Part shown: positions 1 to 8,452 of the stretch, in pieces
Numbering within the stretch: position 1 is the stretch's first letter
Layout of the letters: each line of letters starts with the position of its first letter
Origin: Roseomonas sp.
Lineage (GTDB): Bacteria > Pseudomonadota > Alphaproteobacteria > Acetobacterales > Acetobacteraceae
Assembly: GCA_031180725.1 (NCBI GenBank)
Contig: JAPSLO010000009.1
Coordinates: 186,001 to 250,000 of the forward strand
DNA length: 64,000 nucleotides
Reading direction: 5' to 3'
Position numbers and translations under genes: made by a program
The notes under the pieces: model-generated
Told to the model about the DNA's origin: nothing
The model's database searches: none
What the model saw: the letters and a program-made list of their open reading frames with translations, nothing else

Positions 1-598
1 CAGCCACCTGCAGCCGGCCGATGTCGTGCTGACCCCCGCCTCCTGCTATCCCGTCTATCCCATCGTCGCCGCCCGCGGTCCGCTGCCGGAGGAAGGCTGG
101 CTGGTGGACAGCTCCTCCTACTGCTTCCGGCGGGAGCCCTCGCTGGACCCAATCCGCATGCAGATGTTCCGCCAGCGCGAGCAGGTGTGCTTCGGCTCGC
201 CGGAGCGCATCCGCGCCTTCCAGGCGCGCTGGATGGAACGCGCCATGGACATGTTCGCCCGGCTGGGCCTGAAGGCCGTGACGGACCTGGCGAATGATCC
301 CTTCTTCGGCCGCGCCGCGCCGCTGATGCGCAACGGGCAGCGCAGCCAGCGACTGAAGTTCGAGATCCTGGTGCCGATCTCGGATCCGGAGAGGCTGAAC
401 GCCTGCGGCAGCTTCAACTACCATGTGCAGCACTTCGCCGAGGCATACGGCATCAAGGCGGCGGACGGTTCCGTCGCGCATACTGGCTGCGCCGGCTTCG
501 GCCTGGAACGCATCGTGCTGGCGCTGATGCGCGCCCATGGCTTCGACCCCTCCACCTGGCCTGCCGATGTGCAGGCGACGCTCTGGCCCCCACGGTGA
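1..598 (+). CDS. Amino acid:[carrier protein] ligase, C-terminal part (5' truncated by window edge)
   Basis: The open frame enters from the left edge, so the true start is outside the window. About 198 residues are visible. The sequence resembles the C-terminal half of stand-alone amino acid:[acyl-carrier-protein] ligases, which are class II seryl-tRNA-synthetase-like proteins that adenylate a small amino acid and load it on a phosphopantetheinyl carrier instead of tRNA. Seen directly: 'SSYCFRREPS', 'ACGSFNYHVQHFAEAYGI' and the closing 'GCAGFGLERIVLALMRAHG', which fits class II motif 3. The stop overlaps the next start (GTGA, 4 bp), so the downstream hydrolase is probably translationally coupled. 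The carrier protein is not in the window and may lie just upstream. Function is inferred from family resemblance; the substrate amino acid is unknown. Confidence 0.8.
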   Translation, partial: SHLQPADVVLTPASCYPVYPIVAARGPLPEEGWLVDSSSYCFRREPSLDPIRMQMFRQREQVCFGSPERIRAFQARWMERAMDMFARLGLKAVTDLANDPFFGRAAPLMRNGQRSQRLKFEILVPISDPERLNACGSFNYHVQHFAEAYGIKAADGSVAHTGCAGFGLERIVLALMRAHGFDPSTWPADVQATLWPPR

Positions 599-2346
599 GT
601 CCCGCGGCGGGTTGCGCAAGGCCGGCGGCCGAGCCGGTGACTTTCGGGTGCTGCCTCGGCTGGCTGCACCTTCCTCCTGGCCGGCCGCTGAGCCGGGGGG
701 TGGTGATCTGCCCGTCCTGGGGGCCCGAGATGCCCGTTGCCTATCGCGGGCTGGCGGAACTGGCCGCGCGCTGCGCGGCGGCGGGGCTGCCGGTGCTGCG
801 CTTCGATTACCCCGGTACCGGCGACAGCGGTGGCGAGGAGGATCCGGCCCGCATCGCCGCCTTCCGCCAGGCGATCGTCCAGGCCGTGGAATGCCTGGCC
901 GCCGCCACGGGCGTGCAGCATGTGGCGCTCTGCGGCCTGCGTCTTGGCGCGCTGCTGGCGGCGGAGGCGGCGCCGCATTGCGGCGGCAGGGTGGATGCGC
1001 TGGCACTGCTGGAACCGGTGGGCTCCGTCATGGCCTTCCGGCGCGAGATGCTGCTGCTGCGCGCGGCTAGCGCTACGCCGGGAGAGGCGGCGCCAGGCTG
1101 GATCGAGCTGGCTGGTGAGCGCCTGTGGCACGAGGAAGCCGCGGCTTCGGACCGGCAGGGCCTCGGCGCGGCGATCGCGCTCGCCGGGGCGCGGCGGGTT
1201 CTGGTGCTGGCGCGTCGGCGGCCGCCCGCCATGCCGCCCGGCGTCGAGGTGGCCCCGTTCCAGGAAGCCGACGCCTTCCTGGCGCCGCCACACCTGTCGC
1301 GGGTTCCCCAGGCGGATTTCGTGCGGCTTGCCACCTGGCTGGCCAAGGATTCGCCGCCGGGCGCTTCCGCAGCGCCGCCGCAGGCCGCGGTGCTGGATCA
1401 TGGCCATGTCGTGGAATCCGCGCTGCGCTTCGGTCCCGGCCGCGCCTTTGCGGGCGTCGTCGCCCGGCCGCAGGGGGGCGGCTCCTCTACCGCGGTGCTG
1501 CTGCTGAACACCGGCATGGCGCCGCGCGCCGGTTCCGGCCGCTTCGGCACGCGGCTGGCCCGCCACTTGGCGGCCCTCGGCGTGCCCTCCCTGCGCATGG
1601 ACCTCTGCGGCATTGGCGACAGCGCCGCCGTGCCGGGCCAGGCGGACCCGGCCGCGCCACCCGACATCTACCGCGGCGGCGTGGTGGGGGAGGCAATGAT
1701 CGGTGTGGACATGCTGATGTCCCTGGGCGCGACGAGCTGCCTGGTGGTGGGCATCTGCGCCGGCGCCCATGCTGCCCTGCAACTTGCCCGCCGTGACCCG
1801 CGCGTGGGTGGCATCGCCCTGTTCAACCTGCCGGCCTTCGACCGCGCCGCCGGAGGCGCCCCGGCGCTGGATGGCGGCCCGCCGCCGGGGGAACGGCCCT
1901 GGCTGCGCCGACCGCGCATGCTGATGCGCCGGCTGATGGCTGAAGCCGAGATCGCCGCGGCTTCGCTCGGGGTGAGCCTCGGGCTTGACAGGCCGAATGC
2001 CTGGATGCGCGATTTCGCCGCCCGTGGCGTGCAGGTGCTGCTGGCTTACAGCGAGCGCGACCGCGGGCTCAGGGAACTCCGCGCGCATTTCGGCCGCGGT
2101 GGGCGCCGGCTGATAGGCCAGCCCTTGGTGCGCTGCCGCGTGCTGGACGGCACAGACCATTCCCTGACGCCGCCCGGGATGCAGCAGCAAGCCATGCATC
2201 TGATCGCGGAGGAGGTGCTGGCCCTGGAAGCCCGCCTTCTCGGCCGGCGCGAGGCGCGACGCGACGCCCTCGCCGCCATTCCCCAATCCTCCCTGCGTGG
2301 CGAGGCCGCCGGCCTCGCGAGCTATGCGATGAGGGTCCGCCCATGA
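595..2346 (+). CDS. Tandem alpha/beta-hydrolase protein with non-serine nucleophile positions
   Basis: 583 residues, GTG start overlapping the upstream stop by 4 bp. Two alpha/beta-hydrolase units are visible. Unit 1 (about 15-250) has 'FDYPGTGDSGG' near 70-80 and a nucleophile elbow reading G-L-R-L-G at 114-118, so Arg116 sits where Ser is expected. Unit 2 (about 275-560) has 'MDLCGIGDSA', an elbow G-I-C-A-G at 386-390 (Cys388), an acidic residue in 'SERDRG' (487-489) and His522 in 'GTDHSLTP'. Unit 1 is therefore probably not a serine hydrolase, and unit 2 may use a Cys-Asp/Glu-His triad. It resembles serine aminopeptidase (S33)-like hydrolases. Lying between an aminoacyl-carrier ligase and an acyltransferase, it could act on acyl or aminoacyl thioesters; this is inference only. 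Confidence 0.75.
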   Translation: MSPAAGCARPAAEPVTFGCCLGWLHLPPGRPLSRGVVICPSWGPEMPVAYRGLAELAARCAAAGLPVLRFDYPGTGDSGGEEDPARIAAFRQAIVQAVECLAAATGVQHVALCGLRLGALLAAEAAPHCGGRVDALALLEPVGSVMAFRREMLLLRAASATPGEAAPGWIELAGERLWHEEAAASDRQGLGAAIALAGARRVLVLARRRPPAMPPGVEVAPFQEADAFLAPPHLSRVPQADFVRLATWLAKDSPPGASAAPPQAAVLDHGHVVESALRFGPGRAFAGVVARPQGGGSSTAVLLLNTGMAPRAGSGRFGTRLARHLAALGVPSLRMDLCGIGDSAAVPGQADPAAPPDIYRGGVVGEAMIGVDMLMSLGATSCLVVGICAGAHAALQLARRDPRVGGIALFNLPAFDRAAGGAPALDGGPPPGERPWLRRPRMLMRRLMAEAEIAAASLGVSLGLDRPNAWMRDFAARGVQVLLAYSERDRGLRELRAHFGRGGRRLIGQPLVRCRVLDGTDHSLTPPGMQQQAMHLIAEEVLALEARLLGRREARRDALAAIPQSSLRGEAAGLASYAMRVRP

Positions 2347-3497
2347 CCGTTGCCGTCCCATTGGCCGCCTTCGTGCCGGAAACGCCCGCCCGGGCGGCGA
2401 CGCAGCACGACACCATAGAGGTCGCGCGCGTCGCGCTGGTGATCGGGCTGGTCTTCCTGCACTACTTCAACTTTCCCTCCGACGCACGGCCGCCATTCCA
2501 GGGGATCGACCCAGCGCAGAATCAGGTGGCCACCTTCATCAATGGCTTCCTGACCTTCTTCTTCTTCAGCGCCGTGCCACTGCTCAGCGCGATCTCCGGC
2601 TGGCTGTTCTTCGGCTTCGCCGGCAAGGATCCGGGCGCGGCGATCAGCCGCCGTGTCCGAGGCCGCTTCCGCTCACTGCTGCTGCCGCTGGTGATCTGGA
2701 ACCTGGCGACGTTGGCGGTGGCTGTCCTGTTGCAGAGCGTGGCGCCCACCAACGGCCTCGCCACGCAGTTCAACCTGCACATCGCGACCGCCGGGCCGGT
2801 GGACTACGTCAATGCCGTGCTGGGGCTGACCAACCTGCCCATCGCCTTCCAGTTCTGGTTCGTGCGGGACCTGTTCGTGACGGTGCTCTGCACGCCCATC
2901 CTGTGGCTGCTGCTGCGCCATGCGCCGATTGCCGGGGCGGTGGGGCTGGGCCTGGTCTGGGCGGCGGGCTTCACGCTGGGCATCTTCATCCGCACCGATG
3001 TGCTGTTCTTCTTCTATCTCGGTGCACTGGCCCGCCGGCGCGGGCTGGACACCGAGATGTCGCCCGGTGTCACCCTGGCCTTCTTCGTGGCCTATGTGGT
3101 GCTGACCGCGGCGCGCAGCCTGGCACCGTTGGTCGTGGACATGAACGATCCCACCCAGGCCGCCTGGCTGGAGGTGGCGACGCGGCTGATCCGGCCCTTG
3201 GGCGTGGTCGCGTGCTGGGGCCTGTGCCTGCACCTGGCCAGCACGCGGCTGGGTAGCTGGATGGCGCAGTTCGGCGGCTTTGCCTTCTTCCTGCACGCGG
3301 CACACTACCCGGTGATCGCGCTGGTGAAGGATGTGCTGTGGCGCCTGACGCCGGCGCCCACCGATGCCTGGCTGCTGCTGCACCAGCTTGGCAGCGTGCT
3401 GCTGACGGTGGGGGTGGTGGCAGGCGGCGCGGTTGTGGTGTTCCGTCTCTCGCCGGCGCTCTACGGCGTGCTGGCCGGTGGGCGGAAGCTGGCATGA
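2343..3497 (+). CDS. Acyltransferase family 3 (integral membrane)
   Basis: 384 residues, ATGA overlap with the preceding gene. Starts with a short cytoplasmic N-terminus containing 'HDTIEVARVALVIGLVFLHYFNFP', the typical first helix of the acyltransferase-3 (OafA/WecH-like) family, followed by about ten hydrophobic helices through 'VLLTVGVVAGGAVVVFRLSP'. These enzymes acylate extracytoplasmic sugars or other small molecules using cytoplasmic acyl donors. The length is normal for the domain without the extra SGNH domain some members carry. Coupling to the aminoacyl-carrier ligase and the hydrolase suggests it decorates a surface molecule or secreted product with an acyl or aminoacyl group; the acceptor is unknown. 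Family assignment is fairly secure, substrate is inference. Confidence 0.8.
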   Translation: MTVAVPLAAFVPETPARAATQHDTIEVARVALVIGLVFLHYFNFPSDARPPFQGIDPAQNQVATFINGFLTFFFFSAVPLLSAISGWLFFGFAGKDPGAAISRRVRGRFRSLLLPLVIWNLATLAVAVLLQSVAPTNGLATQFNLHIATAGPVDYVNAVLGLTNLPIAFQFWFVRDLFVTVLCTPILWLLLRHAPIAGAVGLGLVWAAGFTLGIFIRTDVLFFFYLGALARRRGLDTEMSPGVTLAFFVAYVVLTAARSLAPLVVDMNDPTQAAWLEVATRLIRPLGVVACWGLCLHLASTRLGSWMAQFGGFAFFLHAAHYPVIALVKDVLWRLTPAPTDAWLLLHQLGSVLLTVGVVAGGAVVVFRLSPALYGVLAGGRKLA

Positions 3498-4204
3498 ACG
3501 CCATTACCCAGCCCGGCCGCGACTGGCCGGGCGAGCCCGTGGATGCCCGTCCGCGCCCGCGCCCGGACCGCATTGTTCTGACCGGCCGCTGGTGCACCCT
3601 GGAACCGCTGGTCGCCGCCCATGCCGAGGCGCTGACGCCGCTCGCCCTGGAGGCGCCGGAAAGCTGGACCTTCCTGCCCGCCGGTCCCTTCACTTCGGAA
3701 GCTGGTTTCCGCGGCTATGTCCGGCTGATGGCGGCGAGTCAGGAGGAGATCGTCTGGACCGTCCGGCCGCACGATGCGGAGGGCCGGCCGGGACCGGCCG
3801 CCGGCTGGCTGGCGCTGCTGGACGCCAAGCCCAGCCATGCGACCATCGAACTGGGCAATGTCTGGTTCCCGCCGGGCCTGGCACGCACGCGCGCCGCGAC
3901 GGAAGCCTGCTTCCTGCTGCTGGACTACGCCTTCACCACCTTGCGCTGTCTGCGGGTGGGCTGGAAGTGCAACGCGCTGCACGCCGCTTCGCGCCGCGCC
4001 GCGGAGCGGCTGGGCTTCAGCTACGAAGGCACGCTGCGGTCGCACATGATCGCGCGCGGCAGACGGCGGGACACCGCCTGGTTCGGCATGACGGACCTGG
4101 ATTGGCCGGCACGCCGCGCGGCCTTCCTGGCCTGGCTGGACCCCACCAATTTCGCGCCGGATGGCACCGCCCGCAGCCGGCTGGCGCGGGCTACTCCACC
4201 TTGA
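3494..4204 (+). CDS. GNAT family N-acetyltransferase (RimJ/RimL type)
   Basis: 236 residues from the ATG at 3494, which overlaps the acyltransferase stop by 4 bp; a longer frame upstream is antisense-like shadow. 'LTGRWCTLEPLVAAHAEAL' at the N-terminus, 'IELGNVWFPPGLARTRAATEACFLLLDYAF' (acetyl-CoA-binding region) and 'KCNALHAASRRAAERLGFSYEGTLRSHMIARGRRRDTAWFGMTDLDW' are typical of RimJ/RimL-like GNAT enzymes. It transfers an acetyl group from acetyl-CoA to an amine. Last gene of the four-gene overlapping cluster; its 3' end overlaps the convergent Bug gene by 14 bp. Given the neighbours it might acetylate an amino group on the product of the cluster, but generic GNAT genes are common passengers. 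Confidence 0.8.
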   Translation: MNAITQPGRDWPGEPVDARPRPRPDRIVLTGRWCTLEPLVAAHAEALTPLALEAPESWTFLPAGPFTSEAGFRGYVRLMAASQEEIVWTVRPHDAEGRPGPAAGWLALLDAKPSHATIELGNVWFPPGLARTRAATEACFLLLDYAFTTLRCLRVGWKCNALHAASRRAAERLGFSYEGTLRSHMIARGRRRDTAWFGMTDLDWPARRAAFLAWLDPTNFAPDGTARSRLARATPP

Positions 4205-5153
4205 TGCCCTGGGCGCGGATGATCTGGCCCCAGCGCTCGCGCTCCGCGCTGACCCGCGCGGCGAAGGCGCCGGGGTCGTTCGGCAGGTAGATTAGGCCCT
4301 GCTCGGCCAAGAAGCGCTGTGTCTCCGGCATTTGCGCCACGCGCACATATTCGCCGTAGAGCCGCCGCACGATCGGCGCCGGCGTGCCGGCCGGCACGAT
4401 CACGGCATACCAGGTGGAGACGTCGATATCCGGATAGCCGGATTCCATCAGCGTCGGCACGTCCGGCAATTGCGGCACGCGCACGGGCGTGGTGACGGCC
4501 AGCGCCCGAATCGCGCCGGCGCGGATCTGCGGCAGCATCAGGGGCAGCGTGTCGAACATCGCGTGGATCTCACCGCGCACCATCAGCGGCAGCGATTCAT
4601 TGGTGCCCCTGAAGGGCACATGCTCCATGGCGATGCCGTCGCGCTGCTTGAACATCTCGAAGATCAGGTGCTGCGCGGTGCCGACGCCGACGCTGGCGTA
4701 GTTGGAGCGGTCCGGGCGGCCCTTCACCCAGGCGATCAGCTCCGCCACGGTGCGTGCCGGCACGTCGTTGTTGACCACCAGCACCAGCGGCGAGGCGGCA
4801 AACATCACCACCGGGATCAGGTCGCGCCCGGCGTCATAGGGGGTGTCGCGGAACAGGTGGGGGAAGATGGTCAGCGGCCCCAGATTGCCCATGCCGATCG
4901 TGTAGCCATCGGGCGCCGCGCGCGCGACCTCTGCCACGCCGATCCGTCCGCCGGCGCCGGAACGGAAGTCGTTCACGATGGGCTGGCCAAGGGCGCGAGA
5001 GACGGGGTCGTTGAAGGCCCTCGCCACCAGGTCGTTCAGCCCGCCGGGCGGCCAGGGCACGATGAAGCGCACCGGCTTGGTCGGCCAGGCGGCTTGGGCG
5101 AGGGCCGGCGTGGCCAGCAGCAGGGGGGCGGAGAGGATGGTGCGGCGCAGCAT
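4191..5153 (-). CDS. Bug/TctC family tripartite tricarboxylate-type periplasmic receptor
   Basis: 320 residues with a signal peptide 'MLRRTILSAPLLLATPALAQA' directly before 'AWPTKPVRFIVPWPPGGLNDLVARAF', the diagnostic N-terminal block of Bug receptors. 'NNDVPARTVAELIAWVKGRP', 'HVPFRGTNESLPLMVRGEI' and 'VPAGTPAPIVRRLYGEYVRVA' are also family blocks. It binds a small carboxylate in the periplasm. The start at 5153 was chosen because the signal peptide begins there; an in-frame start at 5189 would add 12 residues before it. No membrane subunits (TctA/TctB) are in the window. It is divergent from the TauD-like dioxygenase at 5219, suggesting a common substrate. Confidence 0.9.
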   Translation of the reverse strand: MLRRTILSAPLLLATPALAQAAWPTKPVRFIVPWPPGGLNDLVARAFNDPVSRALGQPIVNDFRSGAGGRIGVAEVARAAPDGYTIGMGNLGPLTIFPHLFRDTPYDAGRDLIPVVMFAASPLVLVVNNDVPARTVAELIAWVKGRPDRSNYASVGVGTAQHLIFEMFKQRDGIAMEHVPFRGTNESLPLMVRGEIHAMFDTLPLMLPQIRAGAIRALAVTTPVRVPQLPDVPTLMESGYPDIDVSTWYAVIVPAGTPAPIVRRLYGEYVRVAQMPETQRFLAEQGLIYLPNDPGAFAARVSAERERWGQIIRAQGIKVE

Positions 5154-5218
5154 GACGGGAGTGTGCCGTGTAACAACCCGCTGGGACAAGAGAGCTTGAG
5201 CGGTGTAGGCTTCCGGGC

Positions 5219-6259
5219 ATGAGCACCCAGACGCACCCCCCCATTGGCGGCCGCGCCGCCTGGACCGGCGCGGACCTCGCGCGCGACACGTCCTGGATCA
5301 TGCCGCTGCCGCCGGGCGCGACCGAGGAGATCGAGGCCGCGCTGGCCGGCCTCGGCGATCGCGGCCTGCCATTCGAGGCGCGGCATTTCCCGCTGCCCCG
5401 CACCGCGGCCTTCCTGGCCGAGGTCGCGCAGGAACTGGAAAGCGGCCGCGGCCTGGTGCGGCTGACGGGGCTCGATCCGTCGCGCTACAGCATGGCGGAT
5501 CTGCGCCGCGTCTTCTGGGGGCTGATGACGCATCTCGGCACGCCGCTGCCGCAGAACACCACGGGCGAGATCCTGGCCGAGGTGAAGGACGAGACCGGTA
5601 CCGGCGCCGTGGTGGCCAACGGCACGGCACGGGCGCGCAGCCGCTCCACCGGCCCGCTGCGCTTCCACACCGACAAATGCGACCTGCTCTGCCTGCTCTG
5701 TGCGTCCAATGGCATTGCCGGCGGCGTGTCGCGCATCGTCTCCACCGTGGCGATCCACGACGCGATGGCGGCGCGCCGGCCGGACCTGCTGGATGTCCTC
5801 TACGGTGATTTCTGGCGAGCCCGTCCGGCGGATGAGGAAGGGGAGGGGATGGCCTCGCGGCCCTTCCCGATGCCGGTCTTCGCCCGCGGCCCGAATGGCG
5901 ACTTCACGAGCCAGTACAGCCGCACCTATGTGGAGCTGGCGCAGGGCATGCCCGGCGTGCCGCCGCTGACGCCGCAGCAGGTGGAGGCAATGGACATGCT
6001 GGCCGCGCTGGCCGACGAACTGTGCGTGGAAATGCCTTTTGAGCCCGGGCAGATCCAGTTGATGAACCAGCACGTCACTTATCACGGACGCACCGCCTAT
6101 TCGGATGGTGCGGAGGGCAAGCGCAACCTGCTGCGCATCTGGCTGGCCAGCCCGCTCTCGCGCGCGTTGCCGGCTGGTCACGCGGATCAGTGGGGCGATG
6201 TGCGTGCCGGCGCCCTGCGCGGCGGCGCCATGCCGGGGCGCAGCGCCTTGGCGGCCTGA
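5219..6259 (+). CDS. TauD/TfdA-family Fe(II)/2-oxoglutarate-dependent dioxygenase
   Basis: 346 residues. The Fe(II) site is visible as His150-x-Asp152 in 'LRFHTDKCD' and distal His289 in 'NQHVTYHGRTAYSD', with the 2-oxoglutarate-binding Arg in 'KRNLLRIWLA'. Members hydroxylate taurine, 2,4-D, carnitine-related or other carboxylates or sulfonates. This one resembles the 'TauD/TfdA family' proteins often found beside Bug receptors in Acetobacteraceae and Burkholderiales. The ATG at 5219 lies 65 bp from the divergent Bug start, so both may share a control region. It ends before a good rho-independent terminator at 6275-6303. The substrate cannot be told from the sequence. Confidence 0.85.
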   Translation: MSTQTHPPIGGRAAWTGADLARDTSWIMPLPPGATEEIEAALAGLGDRGLPFEARHFPLPRTAAFLAEVAQELESGRGLVRLTGLDPSRYSMADLRRVFWGLMTHLGTPLPQNTTGEILAEVKDETGTGAVVANGTARARSRSTGPLRFHTDKCDLLCLLCASNGIAGGVSRIVSTVAIHDAMAARRPDLLDVLYGDFWRARPADEEGEGMASRPFPMPVFARGPNGDFTSQYSRTYVELAQGMPGVPPLTPQQVEAMDMLAALADELCVEMPFEPGQIQLMNQHVTYHGRTAYSDGAEGKRNLLRIWLASPLSRALPAGHADQWGDVRAGALRGGAMPGRSALAA

Positions 6260-6274
6260 CCGCCCGCATCTTCT

Positions 6275-6303
6275 CCCTCCCCCGGCCGCGGGGGAGGGTT
6301 TTT
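6275..6303 (+). terminator. Rho-independent terminator after the TauD-like gene
   Basis: A 10-bp perfect GC stem (CCCTCCCCCG at 6275-6284, CGGGGGAGGG at 6289-6298) with a 4-nt loop is followed by five T residues at 6299-6303. It sits 16 nt after the dioxygenase stop. The T-run touches the stop codon of the convergent LysR gene. Confidence 0.8.
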
Positions 6304-7187
6304 CACCGTGTGCTCGCCTCCACCGCCGCCCGGAAGGTCGCCGCCAGCCGCGATGGCACGCGGCCTTTCGGCGCCACCAGCGTGACCGCCAGCGGGATGC
6401 GTGGCCGCAGCGGGCGTGTCGCCAGCCCCTGCGCCTCGGCCTCCGCCAGGCCGAAGCCGTCCAGCACCGCGATGCCTGCCCCGGCGCGCACCAGGGCGCA
6501 GGCGATGCTGGACTGCGAGACCTCGATATCGATACGGCCGGCGAGCCCCGCCGCTGCCCAGGCATCCCGCACCAGTTGCCCGACGGGTTGCTGCGGGCCG
6601 AGCGAGATCACTGTCTCGCCCGCTACCTCGGCCAGCGTCAGGCCCGCGCGCTTCGCAAGGTGATGGCGCGACGGCAGCGCGCAACCGACGACAGAGGCAG
6701 GCAGAGCGCGCACCTCTACCCGCCCATCGCCGCAGCCGCCCAGGACCACGCCGAGATCCGCCTGGTGGTCGGCAACCGCATTCACCACCTCCAGCGCCGA
6801 CATGGCGCGCAGCCGCAGCAGCACATCTGGCCGGGCGGCGCGGAAGGCCTGCACGGCGCGCGGCAGCAGGGCGGTGGCCAGCACCGGCACCGCCGCGATG
6901 GAAAGCTGGCCGCTGCGCCCGGCGCGCAGCGCATCGGCCAGGCGCTGCAGGCCATCCAGCGCGGCAAATGTGCCGAGCAGCTCCGGCAGCAGCGCATGGG
7001 CTTCGGGCGTCGGCACCAGCGCGCGGTTCTCCCGCCGGAAGAGGGCGAAGCCCAGCCGTTCCTCGGCCTGGCGCAACATCTTGCTGGCGGCGGGTTGGCT
7101 CATGCCCAGCGCCTCCGCCGCGGCCGTGACGCCGCCGGCCTCCATCACCGCCCGAAAGACCTCCAACTCGCGCAGGTTCAGCGACAT
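6303..7187 (-). CDS. LysR-family transcriptional regulator
   Basis: 294 residues from the ATG at 7187, chosen because 'MSLNLRELEVFRAVMEAGGVTAAAEALGMSQPAASKMLRQAEERLGFALFRR' is the standard LysR N-terminal winged helix-turn-helix; the open frame continues upstream without family sequence. The C-terminal effector domain (about 90-290) has the usual alternation, for example 'GQLSIAAVPVLATALLPRAVQAFRAARPDVLLRLR'. It is divergent from the enolase-superfamily gene at 7279 with 91 bp between the starts, so it likely controls the 7279-10855 operon and itself. The ligand is unknown. Confidence 0.9.
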   Translation of the reverse strand: MSLNLRELEVFRAVMEAGGVTAAAEALGMSQPAASKMLRQAEERLGFALFRRENRALVPTPEAHALLPELLGTFAALDGLQRLADALRAGRSGQLSIAAVPVLATALLPRAVQAFRAARPDVLLRLRAMSALEVVNAVADHQADLGVVLGGCGDGRVEVRALPASVVGCALPSRHHLAKRAGLTLAEVAGETVISLGPQQPVGQLVRDAWAAAGLAGRIDIEVSQSSIACALVRAGAGIAVLDGFGLAEAEAQGLATRPLRPRIPLAVTLVAPKGRVPSRLAATFRAAVEASTR

Positions 7188-7278
7188 AACCATCCATCTA
7201 TGAAAGCGGCCTGTTCGGCTATTTGACAGCATACGGGGCGCGCCGGCACCCTCGGGCCTGTTCAAACGGGGGAAGCGC

Positions 7279-8427
7279 GTGAAGGTCACCTCGATCCGCG
7301 GCTATCATGTCGGCTTCGACTGCCGGCCGGCGCTCGGCAACGCCTCCACCTTCATCCGCCGGCGCGACATGCTGCTGCTGCAGTTGGTGGCGGAGGATGG
7401 CAGTGTCGGCTGGGGCGAGGTCTTCAACTCCCCCTTCGCCGCCTCGGGCTTCGTGAAGGCACGGCTGGCGCCGCTGGTGCTTGGCCAATCCGCTGCCGAG
7501 CCCTGGCGGCTGTTCCACGCCATGCTTGGCACTCTGGGCTATGACCGGCGCGGCGCGGGAATGATGGCGATCTCCGGCATGGACATGGCGCTGCACGACC
7601 TGGCAGCGCGCGCCCGGGGCATCAGCGTCGCGCGGCTGCTGGGCGGCGCGCTGCGCGGCAGCATGCCGGCCTATGCCAGCGGCCCCTTCATCGCCGAGGG
7701 TCCAGATCCCTACGGCGCCTATCCGGCGCAGGTGGAGGCACTGCTGAAGCGCAATTTCCGCGCCATTAAGCCGCGCGTCGGCGTGGCGCCGCGCAGGGAT
7801 GGCGCCGTGATGCAGGCGATGCGCGCCCAGGTGGGCGAGGACATCGGCCTGATGGTGGACATCAACCAGGGCTACACGGTCGGCCCCGCCATCGAATGCG
7901 CGCGGCGGATGGAGGAAGCCGGGCTGCTCTGGATCGAGGAACCTCTGCAGCCCGAGGATATCAACGGCTATCGCATGGTGGCCCAGGCCGCGCCCTGCGC
8001 CATTGCGGGCGGCGAGGCGCTGGGCAGCCTGGCCGCCTTCCGCGATTTCCTGGCTGCCGGCACCTTCGGTGTGCTGCAGCCGGATATGGGCGTCTGCGGC
8101 GGCTTCAGCGGCTTCCGGCGCATCGCCGCGCTGGCCGATGCCTATGACCTGCCGGTCATGCCGCATGTCTTCGGCAGCCTGGTGAACGCCTATGCGGCGT
8201 TGCAGATGGGCGCGCTGCTGCCGGAACGCCGCGGCGGTGCGCCGATGCCCTATCCCTTCATCGAAGTTGATGTGACGCCGAATCCGCTGCTGACGCTGCT
8301 GGGCCCGATGGATCCCGGGCCGGACGGCACCATCGCCGTTCCCGAGGCGCCGGGGCTCGGCTTCGACCTCGCGCCGGAACGGCTGGCGCCCTGGCTGACG
8401 GACCAGTGGCGCCTGGATCTGGCCTGA
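7279..8427 (+). CDS. Mandelate racemase/muconate lactonizing enzyme family protein (enolase superfamily)
   Basis: 382 residues, GTG start with 'GGGGGAAG' just upstream. The N-terminal capping domain (1-120) is followed by the (beta/alpha)7 barrel. Candidate catalytic residues seen in order: Lys164 in 'AIKPRVGV', metal ligands Asp194 ('LMVDINQGY'), Glu220 ('WIEEPLQPED') and Glu246 ('IAGGEALG'), Asp269 ('LQPDMGVCGG') and His296 ('MPHVFGS'). The Lys plus Asp/His arrangement fits the mandelate-racemase subgroup, which racemises or dehydrates alpha-hydroxy acids and sugar acids. First gene of a (+) operon with a Bug receptor, NicX-like dioxygenase and Rieske ferredoxin. An aromatic or hydroxy-acid substrate is inferred. 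Confidence 0.85.
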   Translation: MKVTSIRGYHVGFDCRPALGNASTFIRRRDMLLLQLVAEDGSVGWGEVFNSPFAASGFVKARLAPLVLGQSAAEPWRLFHAMLGTLGYDRRGAGMMAISGMDMALHDLAARARGISVARLLGGALRGSMPAYASGPFIAEGPDPYGAYPAQVEALLKRNFRAIKPRVGVAPRRDGAVMQAMRAQVGEDIGLMVDINQGYTVGPAIECARRMEEAGLLWIEEPLQPEDINGYRMVAQAAPCAIAGGEALGSLAAFRDFLAAGTFGVLQPDMGVCGGFSGFRRIAALADAYDLPVMPHVFGSLVNAYAALQMGALLPERRGGAPMPYPFIEVDVTPNPLLTLLGPMDPGPDGTIAVPEAPGLGFDLAPERLAPWLTDQWRLDLA

Positions 8428-8452
8428 ACGCGCCAGGCAAAGGGGAGGAACA

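Noticed and set aside
418-2361. Long minus-strand open frame opposite the ligase/hydrolase genes (647 codons)
   Set aside because: Composition is Arg/His/Gln/Ala-rich with no domain resemblance. It is the antisense shadow of high-GC coding DNA, and the plus-strand genes have clear motifs and coupled starts.
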